Source of the DNA: Duganella sp. CF517
GTDB lineage: Bacteria; Pseudomonadota; Gammaproteobacteria; Burkholderiales; Burkholderiaceae_D
Assembly: GCF_900110275.1 (NCBI RefSeq)
Contig: NZ_FODC01000003.1
Coordinates: 992,001-1,056,000 of the forward strand
Reading direction: 5' to 3'
DNA: 64,000 nucleotides
The notes under the pieces were generated by a model. The model searched no databases and had not been told where the DNA came from. It worked only from the letters and a program-made list of their open reading frames with translations. Made by a program: the position numbers and the translations under genes. Positions 24,699-33,926 of the stretch are shown here, piece after piece (positions within the stretch are counted from its first letter, which is position 1; the number at the start of each line of letters is the position of its first letter).

Positions 24699-26402
24699 AT
24701 GCATACAAAAAAAAGCCTGAGCCGGAGCATACTGGCCATGGCGGTAACGGCGGCCCTTCCCGCCGCCCACGCCTACGATTTTGAAACCGCCAATCCGGAA
24801 CTGAAGATCAGCTGGAACAACACCTTCAAGTACAGCGGCGCCTATCGCCTCCAGGACGCCGATTCGCGGCTGCTGGCGGGCGGCTATCCCGCTGCCGGTC
24901 CGGGCGACTTCACCGGCTATAACCTCGACGACGGCAACCAGAACTTCCGCAAGAAAGGAATCGTCTCGAGCCGTATCGACTGGCTGTCCGAATTCGACAT
25001 GGGCACCCGCACGCTGGGCATGCGCGTCAGCGCCGCCGGCTGGTACGACGACGCCTATATGGGCACCAACGACAACGGCTCCTCCGCCAGCAATGCCATC
25101 ACGCTGACCGGCCAGGGCGCCAACCGCTTCGCCAAGGGCACCAGGGTGCTCCATGGCCGCAACGCCGAACTGCTGGACGCCTTCGTCTTCGCCAAGGGCA
25201 CCCTGGGCGAGCTGCCCGGCACCATCCGCTCCGGCCGCCACACGCTGCAATATGGCGAGAGCCTGTTCTTCGGTGCCAACGGCATCGCCAACGCCCAGGG
25301 ACCGGTCGACCTGGTCAAGCTGCTCAGCGTACCGGGCGCGCAGTTCAAGGAGATCCTGCGTCCCGTCAACCAGGTCTCGGGCCAGCTGCAAGTGGCGCCG
25401 ACGGTCTCCATCGGCGGCTACTACCAGTTCGAATGGCGGCCGACGCAGATCCCGGGCGCCGGCAGCTACCTCAGTTCCTACGACGCCGCCGGCGCCGGCG
25501 CCGCCGCCTTCCTGGTCGCGCCAACCAACAGCGGCGCACCGGCCTTTATCACGCAGCCGGACATGAAAGCGAAGAATTCCGGCCAGGGCGGCGTGCAGCT
25601 CAAATGGTCGCCCTCCGACTCCGACGTCGAATACGGCTTCTACGCCGCCCGCTACCACGACAAGTCGCCCTACTTCTACCTTGGCTTCGCGCCGTCCTTC
25701 CCGCCGGGCGCGCCGTCCACCGTGCAAGCCGTGTACGCGGAAAACATCCGCACTTTCGGCGTCAGCGCCAGCACGGTGATGCTGGGCGTGAACGTCGCCG
25801 CCGAGGCCTCGATCCGCCGCAACACGCCGCTGGTCAGCGACCCGACGCCCAACTTCCTGTCCCGTAACGGCACCGGCGCCATCGCCAACAACAGCGCCAA
25901 TCCCGCCTACGCCGTCGGCAACACGGCGCACGTGAACCTGTCGGCGATCTATGTGATGCCGACCAACCCGTTCTTCCAGGGCGCCTCGCTGTTGGGCGAA
26001 ATCGCATGGAACCGCGCCACCAGCGTCGACTTCCAGGGTGCGCTCGATCCGAACACCACGCGCGACGCCACCGCCGCCCGCGTCATCTTCGAACCGGCCT
26101 ACTTCCAGGTCATCGATGGCCTGGACCTGACGATCCCGATCGGCGTCGGTTACAACATCGACGGCCGCTCGCGCGCCATCTTCAACTTCAACGGCGGCGC
26201 CGAACATGGCGGCGACTTCAATATCGGCATCAACGCCACCTACCACCAGGACTGGAAGTTCGGCATCAGCTACGTCAAGTTCCTCGGCGGGACCGGCACC
26301 TTCCTGAAGAACAATCCGGCCACCAACACGCCGATGCTGAGCTACGCCCAGTCATTGAAGGACCGCGACTACATCTCCTTCAACATCAAACGCTCTTTCT
26401 AA
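24699..26402 (+). CDS. DUF1302 family outer-membrane protein
   Basis: A 567-residue protein with a signal peptide ending near AALPAAHA, then YDFETANPELKISWNNTFKYS, the standard start of DUF1302 proteins. The remainder is rich in alternating beta strands (LSEFDMGTRTLGMRV, VQLKWSPSDSDVEYGFYAARY) and ends in SFNIKRSF, a barrel-type C-terminus with terminal Phe. DUF1302 and DUF1329 genes recur together beside aromatic, steroid and long-chain substrate catabolic operons and are thought to move hydrophobic compounds across the outer membrane. That role is by association. GGAGACAG lies before the ATG, as in the two upstream genes. Confidence 0.9.
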   Translation: MHTKKSLSRSILAMAVTAALPAAHAYDFETANPELKISWNNTFKYSGAYRLQDADSRLLAGGYPAAGPGDFTGYNLDDGNQNFRKKGIVSSRIDWLSEFDMGTRTLGMRVSAAGWYDDAYMGTNDNGSSASNAITLTGQGANRFAKGTRVLHGRNAELLDAFVFAKGTLGELPGTIRSGRHTLQYGESLFFGANGIANAQGPVDLVKLLSVPGAQFKEILRPVNQVSGQLQVAPTVSIGGYYQFEWRPTQIPGAGSYLSSYDAAGAGAAAFLVAPTNSGAPAFITQPDMKAKNSGQGGVQLKWSPSDSDVEYGFYAARYHDKSPYFYLGFAPSFPPGAPSTVQAVYAENIRTFGVSASTVMLGVNVAAEASIRRNTPLVSDPTPNFLSRNGTGAIANNSANPAYAVGNTAHVNLSAIYVMPTNPFFQGASLLGEIAWNRATSVDFQGALDPNTTRDATAARVIFEPAYFQVIDGLDLTIPIGVGYNIDGRSRAIFNFNGGAEHGGDFNIGINATYHQDWKFGISYVKFLGGTGTFLKNNPATNTPMLSYAQSLKDRDYISFNIKRSF

Positions 26403-26415
26403 GGACATAACCAAA

Positions 26416-27777
26416 ATGAAGACATCCCTGAAACTGGCCGCCGCCACCCTGACCCTGGCTGCCGCGCTGCCGCTGCACGCCGGCGCCGCCGTCACCGCCG
26501 ACGAAGCGGCCAAGCTGCAAACCACCCTGACGCCGCTGGGCGCCGAAAAAGCCGGCAACAAGGACGGCTCGATTCCGGCCTGGGAAGGCGCCTACACCAA
26601 GGTGCAGGCGGGCTTCAAACCGGGCGACTTCCGCGCCGACCCGTTCGCGGCCGAAAAGCCGGTGCTCGCCATCACAGGCAAAAACGTCGACCAATACGCC
26701 GCCAGGCTGTCCGCCGCCACGGTGGCGATGCTGAAAAAGTACCCGAACTACCGGCTCGACATCTATTCAACCCACCGCACCGGCGGCGCGCCGGCCTGGG
26801 TTTATGAAAACACCTTCAAGAACGCTACCCGCGCCAAATCGGTCGACGGCGGCTACGGCGCCGAAGGCGCTTACGGCGGCATTCCGTTCCCGATCCCGAA
26901 GAGCGGCTACGAGGCGATCATGAACCACCGGCTGGCATGGACCGGCGAGACGGCCATCATGCCGCTGCGGACCGTCATCGTCACGCCCGACGGCAAGCGC
27001 GCCACCGCCACCGAAGCCGAACAGACCTTCATGCGCCCCTACTACTTCAAGGACGGCGCCCTGGATAAATTCGACGGCATCTACCAGTTCGGCCGCCTGA
27101 TCACGCGGGCCCCGGCCTCGAAAGCGGGCGAAGGCATCCTGGTCCACGACGGCATCAACGAAGCCAAGCCGCGCGCCATCTGGCAGTACCTGGTAGGCCA
27201 GCGCCGCGTGCGCCGGGCGCCGTCGGTGTCGTACGACACGCCGGATTCGGTCACCTCGGGCATCGGCTTGTTCGACGAGGCGTTCATGCTGTTCGGGCCT
27301 ATCGACCACCACGAGCTGAAACTGGTCGGCAAAAAAGAGATGTACATCCCGTACAACAACAACCGCGCCGGCGGCGCCAAGATCGCCGATCTGGTCGGCC
27401 CGCAGTTCCTCAATCCGGACCTGGTGCGCTGGGAACTGCACCGCGTGTGGGAGGTGGAAGCGACGCTGATCCCCGGCAAACGCCACGTGGTGGCCAAGCG
27501 CCGTTACTACCTGGACGAGGACACCTGGCAGATCATCCTGGTGGACGGCTATGACGCCCAGGGCCAGATCTGGCGCGGCAACTACACCCTGACCTTGCTG
27601 GCGCCGGACATCCCGGCGGTGCTGGGCAATGTCATGTGGGGCACCTACAACGTGCAAACCGGCGCCTATCTGCTGAACGAGGCATCGAATGAAATGCCGA
27701 CCCAGTACAAAGTCATTCCGCGCCTGCCGGCCAGCTACTTCGGCCCTGAAGAGCTGGCAAATCAAGGCTCGCGCTAA
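26416..27777 (+). CDS. DUF1329 family periplasmic protein
   Basis: A 453-residue secreted protein: signal peptide about 1-25 (AAALPLHAGAA), then AVTADEAAKLQTTLTPLGAEKAGNKDGSIPAWEG spread over residues 25-60, the hallmark DUF1329 start. Later landmarks are NHRLAWTG, RRVRRAPSVSYDTP, RWELHRVWEVEATL and KRRYYLDEDTWQI. The family resembles LolA/LolB-like shells that hold a hydrophobic ligand. It follows DUF1302 by 13 bases. The pair probably forms an outer-membrane/periplasm relay for the pathway's substrate together with the RND protein downstream. Confidence 0.9.
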   Translation: MKTSLKLAAATLTLAAALPLHAGAAVTADEAAKLQTTLTPLGAEKAGNKDGSIPAWEGAYTKVQAGFKPGDFRADPFAAEKPVLAITGKNVDQYAARLSAATVAMLKKYPNYRLDIYSTHRTGGAPAWVYENTFKNATRAKSVDGGYGAEGAYGGIPFPIPKSGYEAIMNHRLAWTGETAIMPLRTVIVTPDGKRATATEAEQTFMRPYYFKDGALDKFDGIYQFGRLITRAPASKAGEGILVHDGINEAKPRAIWQYLVGQRRVRRAPSVSYDTPDSVTSGIGLFDEAFMLFGPIDHHELKLVGKKEMYIPYNNNRAGGAKIADLVGPQFLNPDLVRWELHRVWEVEATLIPGKRHVVAKRRYYLDEDTWQIILVDGYDAQGQIWRGNYTLTLLAPDIPAVLGNVMWGTYNVQTGAYLLNEASNEMPTQYKVIPRLPASYFGPEELANQGSR

Positions 27778-27802
27778 GCCTAAGCCCACTGAAAGGTAAA
27801 CG

Positions 27803-28933
27803 ATGGTCAGATCGAATGCACTCTTCCCGCTTATCCGCGTCGCGCCAATGGCGGCGGCCATGGCGTTGGCGCTTGGCGCCGGCGCCAGCGATGCCAGCGA
27901 TGCCAGCGATGCCAGCGATGCCAGCGACATCAGCGACACCAGCGACGCCGCCAAGGTGGCGGCGCCCGCGGCCCTTGCACAGCCGGCGCTGGTGACACCC
28001 AAGGCGCTGCAGGGGGCGATGCTGGCGGTTGGCGCGGCCGGCGCGCGGCTGGTGGCGGCCGGCGAACGGGGCATCATCCTGTACTCCGACGACGCCGGCA
28101 AATCCTGGCGCCAGGCGTCGGTGCCGGTCAGTGTGAGCCTCACTGCGTTGCAGTTCGTCGACAGCAGGAACGGGTGGGCGGTCGGCCATCAGGGCGTGGT
28201 GCTGCACACCACGGACGGCGGCGCCACATGGAAAAAACAGCTGGACGGCGTCCGGGCCGCAGCGCTGGTGCTGAACGACGCCGCCGCCTCCTTCGGGCCG
28301 GAACGCGACAAGGCGGTGGCGGACGCCCAGCGCCTGGTCGACGACGGTCCGGACAAGCCTTTCCTCGATTTGTATTTCGATGGTCCCACCAGTGGCTATG
28401 TGCTGGGCGCGTACAACATGATGTTCCGCACCGCCGATGGCGGCACCACCTGGCTCCCGTGGCAAAGCCGCGTCGCCAATCCTAAGGGATTGCACCTGTA
28501 CGGCATGCGCGGCACCGCCAACGCCATCTACCTGGCGGGGGAACAGGGGCTGCTGCTGCGCTCCACCGACAAGGGCGACAGCTTCAAGGCCCTGCCGACA
28601 CCATACAAGGGCAGTTACTTCGGGCTGCTCGCGGCGCGCGGCGGCGTGCTGCTGGCCTATGGCTTGCGCGGCAATGCGTTCCGCTCCACCGACCAGGGCG
28701 CGACGTGGAACCAGGTCGAGACCGGGGTCCAGTCCTCGCTGGCCGGCGGCACCGTGATGAGCGACGGCGCGGTGGTGCTGGTGAGCCAGGGCGGCGATGT
28801 CCTGGTGAGCCGCGACGACGGTCGCTCCTTCGTTCCGCAGCCCGGCACCGCGCTGCCGCTGGCAGCCGTCGCGCAGGCAGGCGACGGCGCGCTGGTGGTG
28901 GCCGGATTACGCGGGGTGCGCAGGATTCCGTAG
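27803..28933 (+). CDS. YCF48/BNR-repeat periplasmic beta-propeller protein
   Basis: A 376-residue protein with a signal-type N-terminus (AAAMALALGAGA) and then a low-complexity run of seven D/I/T-(A)S-type tripeptides encoded by a 9-bp tandem repeat. Next come several BNR/YCF48-type blades, each with a DGG or DxGxxW turn: SDDAGKSW, TTDGGATW, TADGGTTW, STDKGDSF, STDQGATW and SRDDGRSF. Proteins of this type accompany DUF1302-DUF1329-RND genes in catabolic operons and are thought to be periplasmic scaffold or assembly factors. Located between DUF1329 and the RND-esterase fusion; function not established. Confidence 0.86.
   Translation: MVRSNALFPLIRVAPMAAAMALALGAGASDASDASDASDASDISDTSDAAKVAAPAALAQPALVTPKALQGAMLAVGAAGARLVAAGERGIILYSDDAGKSWRQASVPVSVSLTALQFVDSRNGWAVGHQGVVLHTTDGGATWKKQLDGVRAAALVLNDAAASFGPERDKAVADAQRLVDDGPDKPFLDLYFDGPTSGYVLGAYNMMFRTADGGTTWLPWQSRVANPKGLHLYGMRGTANAIYLAGEQGLLLRSTDKGDSFKALPTPYKGSYFGLLAARGGVLLAYGLRGNAFRSTDQGATWNQVETGVQSSLAGGTVMSDGAVVLVSQGGDVLVSRDDGRSFVPQPGTALPLAAVAQAGDGALVVAGLRGVRRIP
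27884..27946. repeat. 9-bp in-frame tandem repeat, seven copies
   Basis: Unit GCCAGCGAT; the first four copies are identical and the last three differ by one or two bases. It codes for Ala-Ser-Asp repeats just after the signal peptide. Copy-number change would keep the frame. Confidence 0.9.
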
Positions 28934-29018
28934 CCGGAGTCGAAGCCGTTGGCGAAATAATGACCGGACAACGTCTCCGGGATCACGCCCTTATTCATAC
29001 GAACATGGTTGGAGCATC

Positions 29019-32000
29019 ATGAACACAGATAACGACTTGGAACAACAGCCGGTCATACGGCGACTCGAGGACTTCGACACCGCCTCCGGCAATCTCGGCG
29101 AACGCGCGCTATTCAACCACCGGCCGCTGGTCATTTTCCTTTGCCTGCTGGCGACGATAGTGCTGGGCTTCCAGGCCACGCGCATCAAGCTCAATGCCAG
29201 CTTCGAAAAGATGATCCCAAGCGCCCACCCGTATGTGGTCAACTACCTTGCCAACAAAGGCGATCTCAATGGCCTGGGCAACTCGGTGCGCATCGCCGTG
29301 GAAGCCAGGAACGGCACCATCTACGACCGCGCCTACCTCGACACCCTGCAACGCCTCAACGACGAATTGTTCCTGCTGCCCGCTGTCGACCGGCCCTTCA
29401 TGAAATCGCTGTGGACCCCGAGCACGCGCTGGGCCGCCGTGACCGAGGATGGCCTTGACGGCGGCACCGTCATCCCGGACGGCTACGACGGTTCCACGGC
29501 CAGCCTCGAGCAGCTGCGCGCCAACATCGCCCGTTCCGGCGAAATCGGCCAACTGGTGGCGTCCAACTTCAAATCGAGCATCGTCTTCGTACCGCTGATG
29601 GACAAGGTGGCGCAAACCGGCGAGGCGCTGGACTACCGCGTACTGTCCGAAAGCCTGGAGAAGATCCGCGCCAGGTACGAAAAGGAAGGCGTCCATATCC
29701 ACATCACCGGCTTCGCCAAGATCGTCGGCGACTTGATCGCGGGCCTGCGGCAGGTGGTGCTGTTCTTCGTGCTGGCGATTGCCATCTGCGGCGGTGTGCT
29801 GTTCTGGTATACGCGCTGCTGGCGCAGCACCACGCTGGTCGTGGTGTGCTCGCTGGTGGCGGTGCTGTGGCAATGCGGCTTGCTCGCCACCCTGCGCTAC
29901 GAGCTCGATCCCTACTCCATCCTGGTGCCGTTCCTGGTGTTCGCCATCGGCATGAGCCACGGCGCGCAGAAAATGAACGGCATCATGCAGGACGTCGGAC
30001 GCGGCACCCACCGCGTGGTCGCCGCCCGCTACACCTTCCGCCGCCTGTTCGCCGCCGGCCTGACCGCGCTGTTGTGCGACGCCGTCGGCTTCCTGGTGCT
30101 GGTCAGCATCCAGATCAAGGTGATCCAGGATCTGGCCGTCATCGCCAGCATCGGCGTGGCGGTGCTGATCTTCACCAACCTGGTGCTGCTGCCGGTGCTG
30201 CTGTCGTACACCGGCGTCAGCGCCAGGGCGGCGCAACTCAGTCTGCAGGCCGATGGCGACGGCAAGCAACAACCATGGCTGTGGATCTTCCTCGACCGCT
30301 TCACGCAACGCCGCTGGGCGGCCGTCACGGTTGCCGCCAGCGTGCTGCTGGGCGGCCTCGGATTCGCCTACAGCCTCAATCTCAAGGTAGGCGATCTCGA
30401 TCCCGGCGCGCCGGAGCTGCGCGCGGACTCGCGCTACAACCGCGACAACGGCTACCTGGTCTCCAACTACGCCGCCAGCTCGGACATCTTCGTCGTCATG
30501 ATCAAGACGCCGCCCGACCAATGTACGCAATACGGCACGCTGGCCAAGGTGGACGAACTGGCGTGGCAGCTGGAACAGCTGCCCGGCGTCGACTCGACCA
30601 ACTCGATGGCGGCGCTGAGCAAGCTGGCCACCACCGGCTACAACGAGGGCAACTTCAAGTGGTTTGACCTGATCCCCAACGCCGGCGCGCTGGGCGCCGT
30701 GCAGACCCGCGCGCCGCGCGAGCTGTTCAACCAAAGCTGCTCGCTGCTGTCGCTGTACGTCTACCTGAAGGACCACAAGGCCGAAACGCTGACCCGCGTG
30801 GTGGACGCCGTCGAAGCCTTCGCCGCCGCCCACAACACGGCGGAAGTGCAGTTCCAGCTGGCGGCCGGCAGCGCCGGCATCGAGGCCGCCACCAACATCG
30901 TCGTCAAGAAGGCCATGCGCGACATGCTGTTCTGGGTCTACGGCGCGGTTATCCTGCTGTGCTACGCCACCTTCCGTTCCTGGCGCGCGGTGCTGGTGGC
31001 GGTGCTACCGCTGGTGCTCACGTCGATCCTGTGCGAGGTGCTGATGGTGGTGCTGGGCATGGGCGTCAAGGTGGCCACGCTGCCGGTGATCGCGCTGGGC
31101 GTCGGCATCGGCGTCGACTACGCGCTGTATGTGCTCAGCGTGATGTTGAGCCGCATGCGCGCCGGCGACAGCCTGTCGTCGGCCTACCTGCACGCGCTGC
31201 GGTTCACCGGCCGGGTGGTCATCCTGACCGGCGTGACCCTGGCGGTGGCGGTGGCGACCTGGCTGTTCTCGCCGATCAAGTTCCAGGCCGACATGGGCAT
31301 CCTGCTGGCCTTCATGTTCTTGTGGAACATGGTCGGCGCCCTGGTGCTCGTCCCTGCCCTGGCGCACTTCCTGATGCCGGGGAACCAGGCGCGCCAGCCG
31401 TCGCCACCGGACGCCGAGGCAGATCCGGCGCGGCCTCCAAAGCCGGCCCCCGAAACGCTGCGCCACACCGAGACGGGCGACGTGATCGGCCGCGAGGACA
31501 GGCACGACACGTACGCCTGGCTTGGCCTGCCGTACGCGCAACCGCCGGTCGGTCCTTTGCGCTGGAAGGCGCCCCGCCCCGCGCTGCCGTGGGAAGGCGT
31601 GCGCCAGGCGACCGCCTGCGGACCGGCGGCGGTGCAGCCGGGCGGCGTCACGCTGGAGCTGCCGCCTGAACGCTGGGGCCTGCCGGCCGGTTCCGAGGAC
31701 TGCCTGTCGCTCAACATCTTCGCGCCGCGGCGCGCCGGCGGAGCGCCCGGACACCCCCCGGCAGCGCTGCCGGTGATGTTCTGGATACACGGCGGCGCCA
31801 ACTCCTCCGGCACCGCCGCCACCTACACCACGCTGCGCAACCTGGCGGGGCAAGACCAGGTGATCGTGGTGTCGGCCAACTACCGCCTCGGCATCCTCGG
31901 CTGGTTCAACCTGAAGGAGCTGGCGACGGAGGACGACACGCCGGCCGACCGCTCGGGCAATTTCGGAACGCTGGACCTGATCGCGGCGCTTGAGTGGGTG

Positions 32001-33221
32001 CAGCGGAATATCGCGTCGTTCGGCGGCGATCCGCGCAACGTCACCATCTTCGGCGAATCGGCCGGCGGCTGGAATGTTTACACGCTGCTCGCCAGTCCGC
32101 TGGCCTCGGACTTGTTCCACAAGGCGATCGCGCAGTCGCCGATCACGGCCAGCCACACGCTTGCCCAGGCGCGCAACTACACCGACGATGCCCGGCCGGG
32201 CCACGCCGTCAGCTCGCGGGAGCTGTTGTGCGAATGGCTGCAACGGGACGGCCGGGCCGCCGACCGCGCCACCGCCAAGGCGCTGATCGCGTCGATGGCG
32301 GCGGCCGACATCGACGCGTTCGCGCGTGGCCTGCCGCCGCAAGCCCTGTTGGCGCCGCTCGAACAGGGCGCCCTCAATTTCTACGACTCGCCCACGGTGA
32401 TGGAGGACGGCTACGTGCTGCCGGCCGGGCCGCTGGCCGAGGTGTTTTCTGACCGTAGCCGCTATCATGCGGTGCCGTTCATCGTCGGCACCAACCGCGA
32501 CGAGTACAAGACCTTCATGTCCAATAATCCCGACTACGTGCGCATGCTGTTCGGGAAGCTGCCGCTGATGCGCAACCGCGCGCGCTACCAGCGCCACGCG
32601 GCCTACATGTCCGCGCTGTGGCAGGCCAACTGCGCGCTCGGCCCGGCCAGCGCGATGAACGCCTCCGGCCATCCGGATGTCTGGGTCTATCGCTTCGATT
32701 GGGACGAGCAGCCGGCGATACCGCTGATCCAGCCGCACATCCTGCTGGGCGCCGCGCACGTGCTGGAAGTGGCGTTCGTGTTCCGCGATCTGGATGGCGA
32801 GTTCGATCCGTTCCGCTCCTTCACGGCGGCCAATCTGCCGGGACGCAAAGAAGTGTCGGACGCGATGGCCGGCTACTGGACCCATTTCGCCCGCCATGGG
32901 GTGCCTGGCGGCGCCGCGCTGCCGGAGTGGCGCCGCTGGAGTGCCGACGCGTCGCAACCGCGCCTGATGGTGTTCGACACCAGCCGGGACGGCGGCACGC
33001 GCATGGTGGCGCACGATGGCAGCGTCGCCGCGCTGAAAACCTCGCTGGGCCGCGACCCGTCGATGCAAAACGATCCGCGCGAGCGCAGCGAATTGTATGG
33101 CCGGATGTTCCTGTGGTCGATCTTCGGCGGCCGGGAAGCGCAGCCGGTGCTGGCGGCCTTCGCCCGCACGCACGGCTACACGGGACGGCCGGAAATGCTA
33201 AAGCCGACGTATTGGCCCTGA
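29019..33221 (+). CDS. RND/MMPL transporter fused to type-B carboxylesterase
   Basis: One uninterrupted 1400-residue ORF. Residues about 1-785 form an RND/MMPL transporter: TM1 at 35-52 followed by a large periplasmic loop, TM blocks near 245-400 (VPFLVFAIGMSHGAQKMNG), a second periplasmic loop, and TM blocks near 645-785 (VIALGVGIGVDYALYVLS). A Pro/Ala-rich linker of about 30 residues joins it to a complete carboxylesterase. That domain has SEDCLSLNIF, oxyanion HGG, nucleophile S1014 in FGESAGG, acidic residue in GTNRDEYKTF, and His in GAAHVLEVAFVF. The C-terminus of RND proteins is cytosolic, so hydrolysis would occur inside the cell. Last gene of the sigma-54 operon. It suggests transport coupled to ester cleavage that feeds the alcohol and aldehyde dehydrogenases. 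Confidence 0.9.
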   Translation: MNTDNDLEQQPVIRRLEDFDTASGNLGERALFNHRPLVIFLCLLATIVLGFQATRIKLNASFEKMIPSAHPYVVNYLANKGDLNGLGNSVRIAVEARNGTIYDRAYLDTLQRLNDELFLLPAVDRPFMKSLWTPSTRWAAVTEDGLDGGTVIPDGYDGSTASLEQLRANIARSGEIGQLVASNFKSSIVFVPLMDKVAQTGEALDYRVLSESLEKIRARYEKEGVHIHITGFAKIVGDLIAGLRQVVLFFVLAIAICGGVLFWYTRCWRSTTLVVVCSLVAVLWQCGLLATLRYELDPYSILVPFLVFAIGMSHGAQKMNGIMQDVGRGTHRVVAARYTFRRLFAAGLTALLCDAVGFLVLVSIQIKVIQDLAVIASIGVAVLIFTNLVLLPVLLSYTGVSARAAQLSLQADGDGKQQPWLWIFLDRFTQRRWAAVTVAASVLLGGLGFAYSLNLKVGDLDPGAPELRADSRYNRDNGYLVSNYAASSDIFVVMIKTPPDQCTQYGTLAKVDELAWQLEQLPGVDSTNSMAALSKLATTGYNEGNFKWFDLIPNAGALGAVQTRAPRELFNQSCSLLSLYVYLKDHKAETLTRVVDAVEAFAAAHNTAEVQFQLAAGSAGIEAATNIVVKKAMRDMLFWVYGAVILLCYATFRSWRAVLVAVLPLVLTSILCEVLMVVLGMGVKVATLPVIALGVGIGVDYALYVLSVMLSRMRAGDSLSSAYLHALRFTGRVVILTGVTLAVAVATWLFSPIKFQADMGILLAFMFLWNMVGALVLVPALAHFLMPGNQARQPSPPDAEADPARPPKPAPETLRHTETGDVIGREDRHDTYAWLGLPYAQPPVGPLRWKAPRPALPWEGVRQATACGPAAVQPGGVTLELPPERWGLPAGSEDCLSLNIFAPRRAGGAPGHPPAALPVMFWIHGGANSSGTAATYTTLRNLAGQDQVIVVSANYRLGILGWFNLKELATEDDTPADRSGNFGTLDLIAALEWVQRNIASFGGDPRNVTIFGESAGGWNVYTLLASPLASDLFHKAIAQSPITASHTLAQARNYTDDARPGHAVSSRELLCEWLQRDGRAADRATAKALIASMAAADIDAFARGLPPQALLAPLEQGALNFYDSPTVMEDGYVLPAGPLAEVFSDRSRYHAVPFIVGTNRDEYKTFMSNNPDYVRMLFGKLPLMRNRARYQRHAAYMSALWQANCALGPASAMNASGHPDVWVYRFDWDEQPAIPLIQPHILLGAAHVLEVAFVFRDLDGEFDPFRSFTAANLPGRKEVSDAMAGYWTHFARHGVPGGAALPEWRRWSADASQPRLMVFDTSRDGGTRMVAHDGSVAALKTSLGRDPSMQNDPRERSELYGRMFLWSIFGGREAQPVLAAFARTHGYTGRPEMLKPTYWP

Positions 33222-33329
33222 AGTCTCGCACCGCGCAATAGCAATGCTGCGCTGCAATATTATTTTTGTAGTTATGTCATGTCCCGATTGAATTACAACG
33301 CATCTTTATGCTACTCTTTCTGCACACAT

Positions 33330-33367
33330 ACCGGCAAACCCTCATAAAACCGGGGTTTTATGCCGGT
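33330..33367. other. Strong nested inverted repeat in a 5' leader
   Basis: CATAAAACC-GG-GGTTTTATG (33343-33362) is a perfect 9-bp stem. It is flanked by ACCGG (33330-33334) and CCGGT (33363-33367), which extend it after an 8-base bulge. It lies 80 bases upstream of the 33447 gene and 109 bases after the RND-esterase stop. It could terminate the operon, although no U-tract follows, or structure the leader of the next gene. Confidence 0.6.
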
Positions 33368-33446
33368 AGGAAGCGGGCGCGGCGTTATCTTGTGCAGCGC
33401 GACAAGCAGACTGAAAATCCAGTGTTTCTTTGAGGCGAGGGTCCAC

Positions 33447-33902
33447 ATGGCTGAGTCAAGTTCATTCGCACGCGATGGTCACTATATAGTCTGCACACCG
33501 CTGAAGTCCGAGGATGGAAAGTACCGCCCGCGCTTCCGTATTTATCGCGGCACCACGTCGGCCTGCGAGATGGTCCACGAACAGACCTACCCGTCGGAGG
33601 AATTCGGTTCGGCGCCGGACGCCAACCGCTACGCGGCCGAACTGGCGACCTACTGGCTCGATCAATGGCCGATCAAGGGCTGCTACATCCGCGCCACCGA
33701 CGGACGGACGTTTTCGTATTTGGGCACGTATAGCGTCGGCCATGGCGCCGACTGGAATGCGCGCGTCTACTGCGACGGCGATTTGAAGGGTACGCCGAGC
33801 GGCGTCTTCGTCTACAACTTTTTCCGCCACGAGAACATCACGCACGCGGCGGAAAACATGATCGTCGAATCGATCAACCACGGCATCGGCATCACGGATT
33901 GA
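33447..33902 (+). CDS. Hypothetical cytosolic protein
   Basis: A 151-residue soluble protein that I do not recognise. The N-terminal part (YIVCTPLKSEDGKYRPRFRIYRG) alternates strands. A helix follows (ANRYAAELATYWLDQW), then CYIRATDGRTFSYLGTYSV, and a C-terminal helix (THAAENMIVESINHGIG). No signal peptide or membrane segment. ATG 33447 with GAGG upstream is preferred over an upstream in-frame start at 33360, because the extra 29 residues overlap the inverted repeat. It converges with the TonB receptor gene with a 24-base gap. Confidence 0.6.
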   Translation: MAESSSFARDGHYIVCTPLKSEDGKYRPRFRIYRGTTSACEMVHEQTYPSEEFGSAPDANRYAAELATYWLDQWPIKGCYIRATDGRTFSYLGTYSVGHGADWNARVYCDGDLKGTPSGVFVYNFFRHENITHAAENMIVESINHGIGITD

Positions 33903-33926
33903 TGCCGATGCCGCCCAAGCCGGCGC

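Noticed and set aside
27884..27946. CRISPR-like array
   Set aside because: Units are 9 bp, contiguous and in frame, with no spacers; it is a coding minisatellite. No CRISPR repeats were seen in the window.
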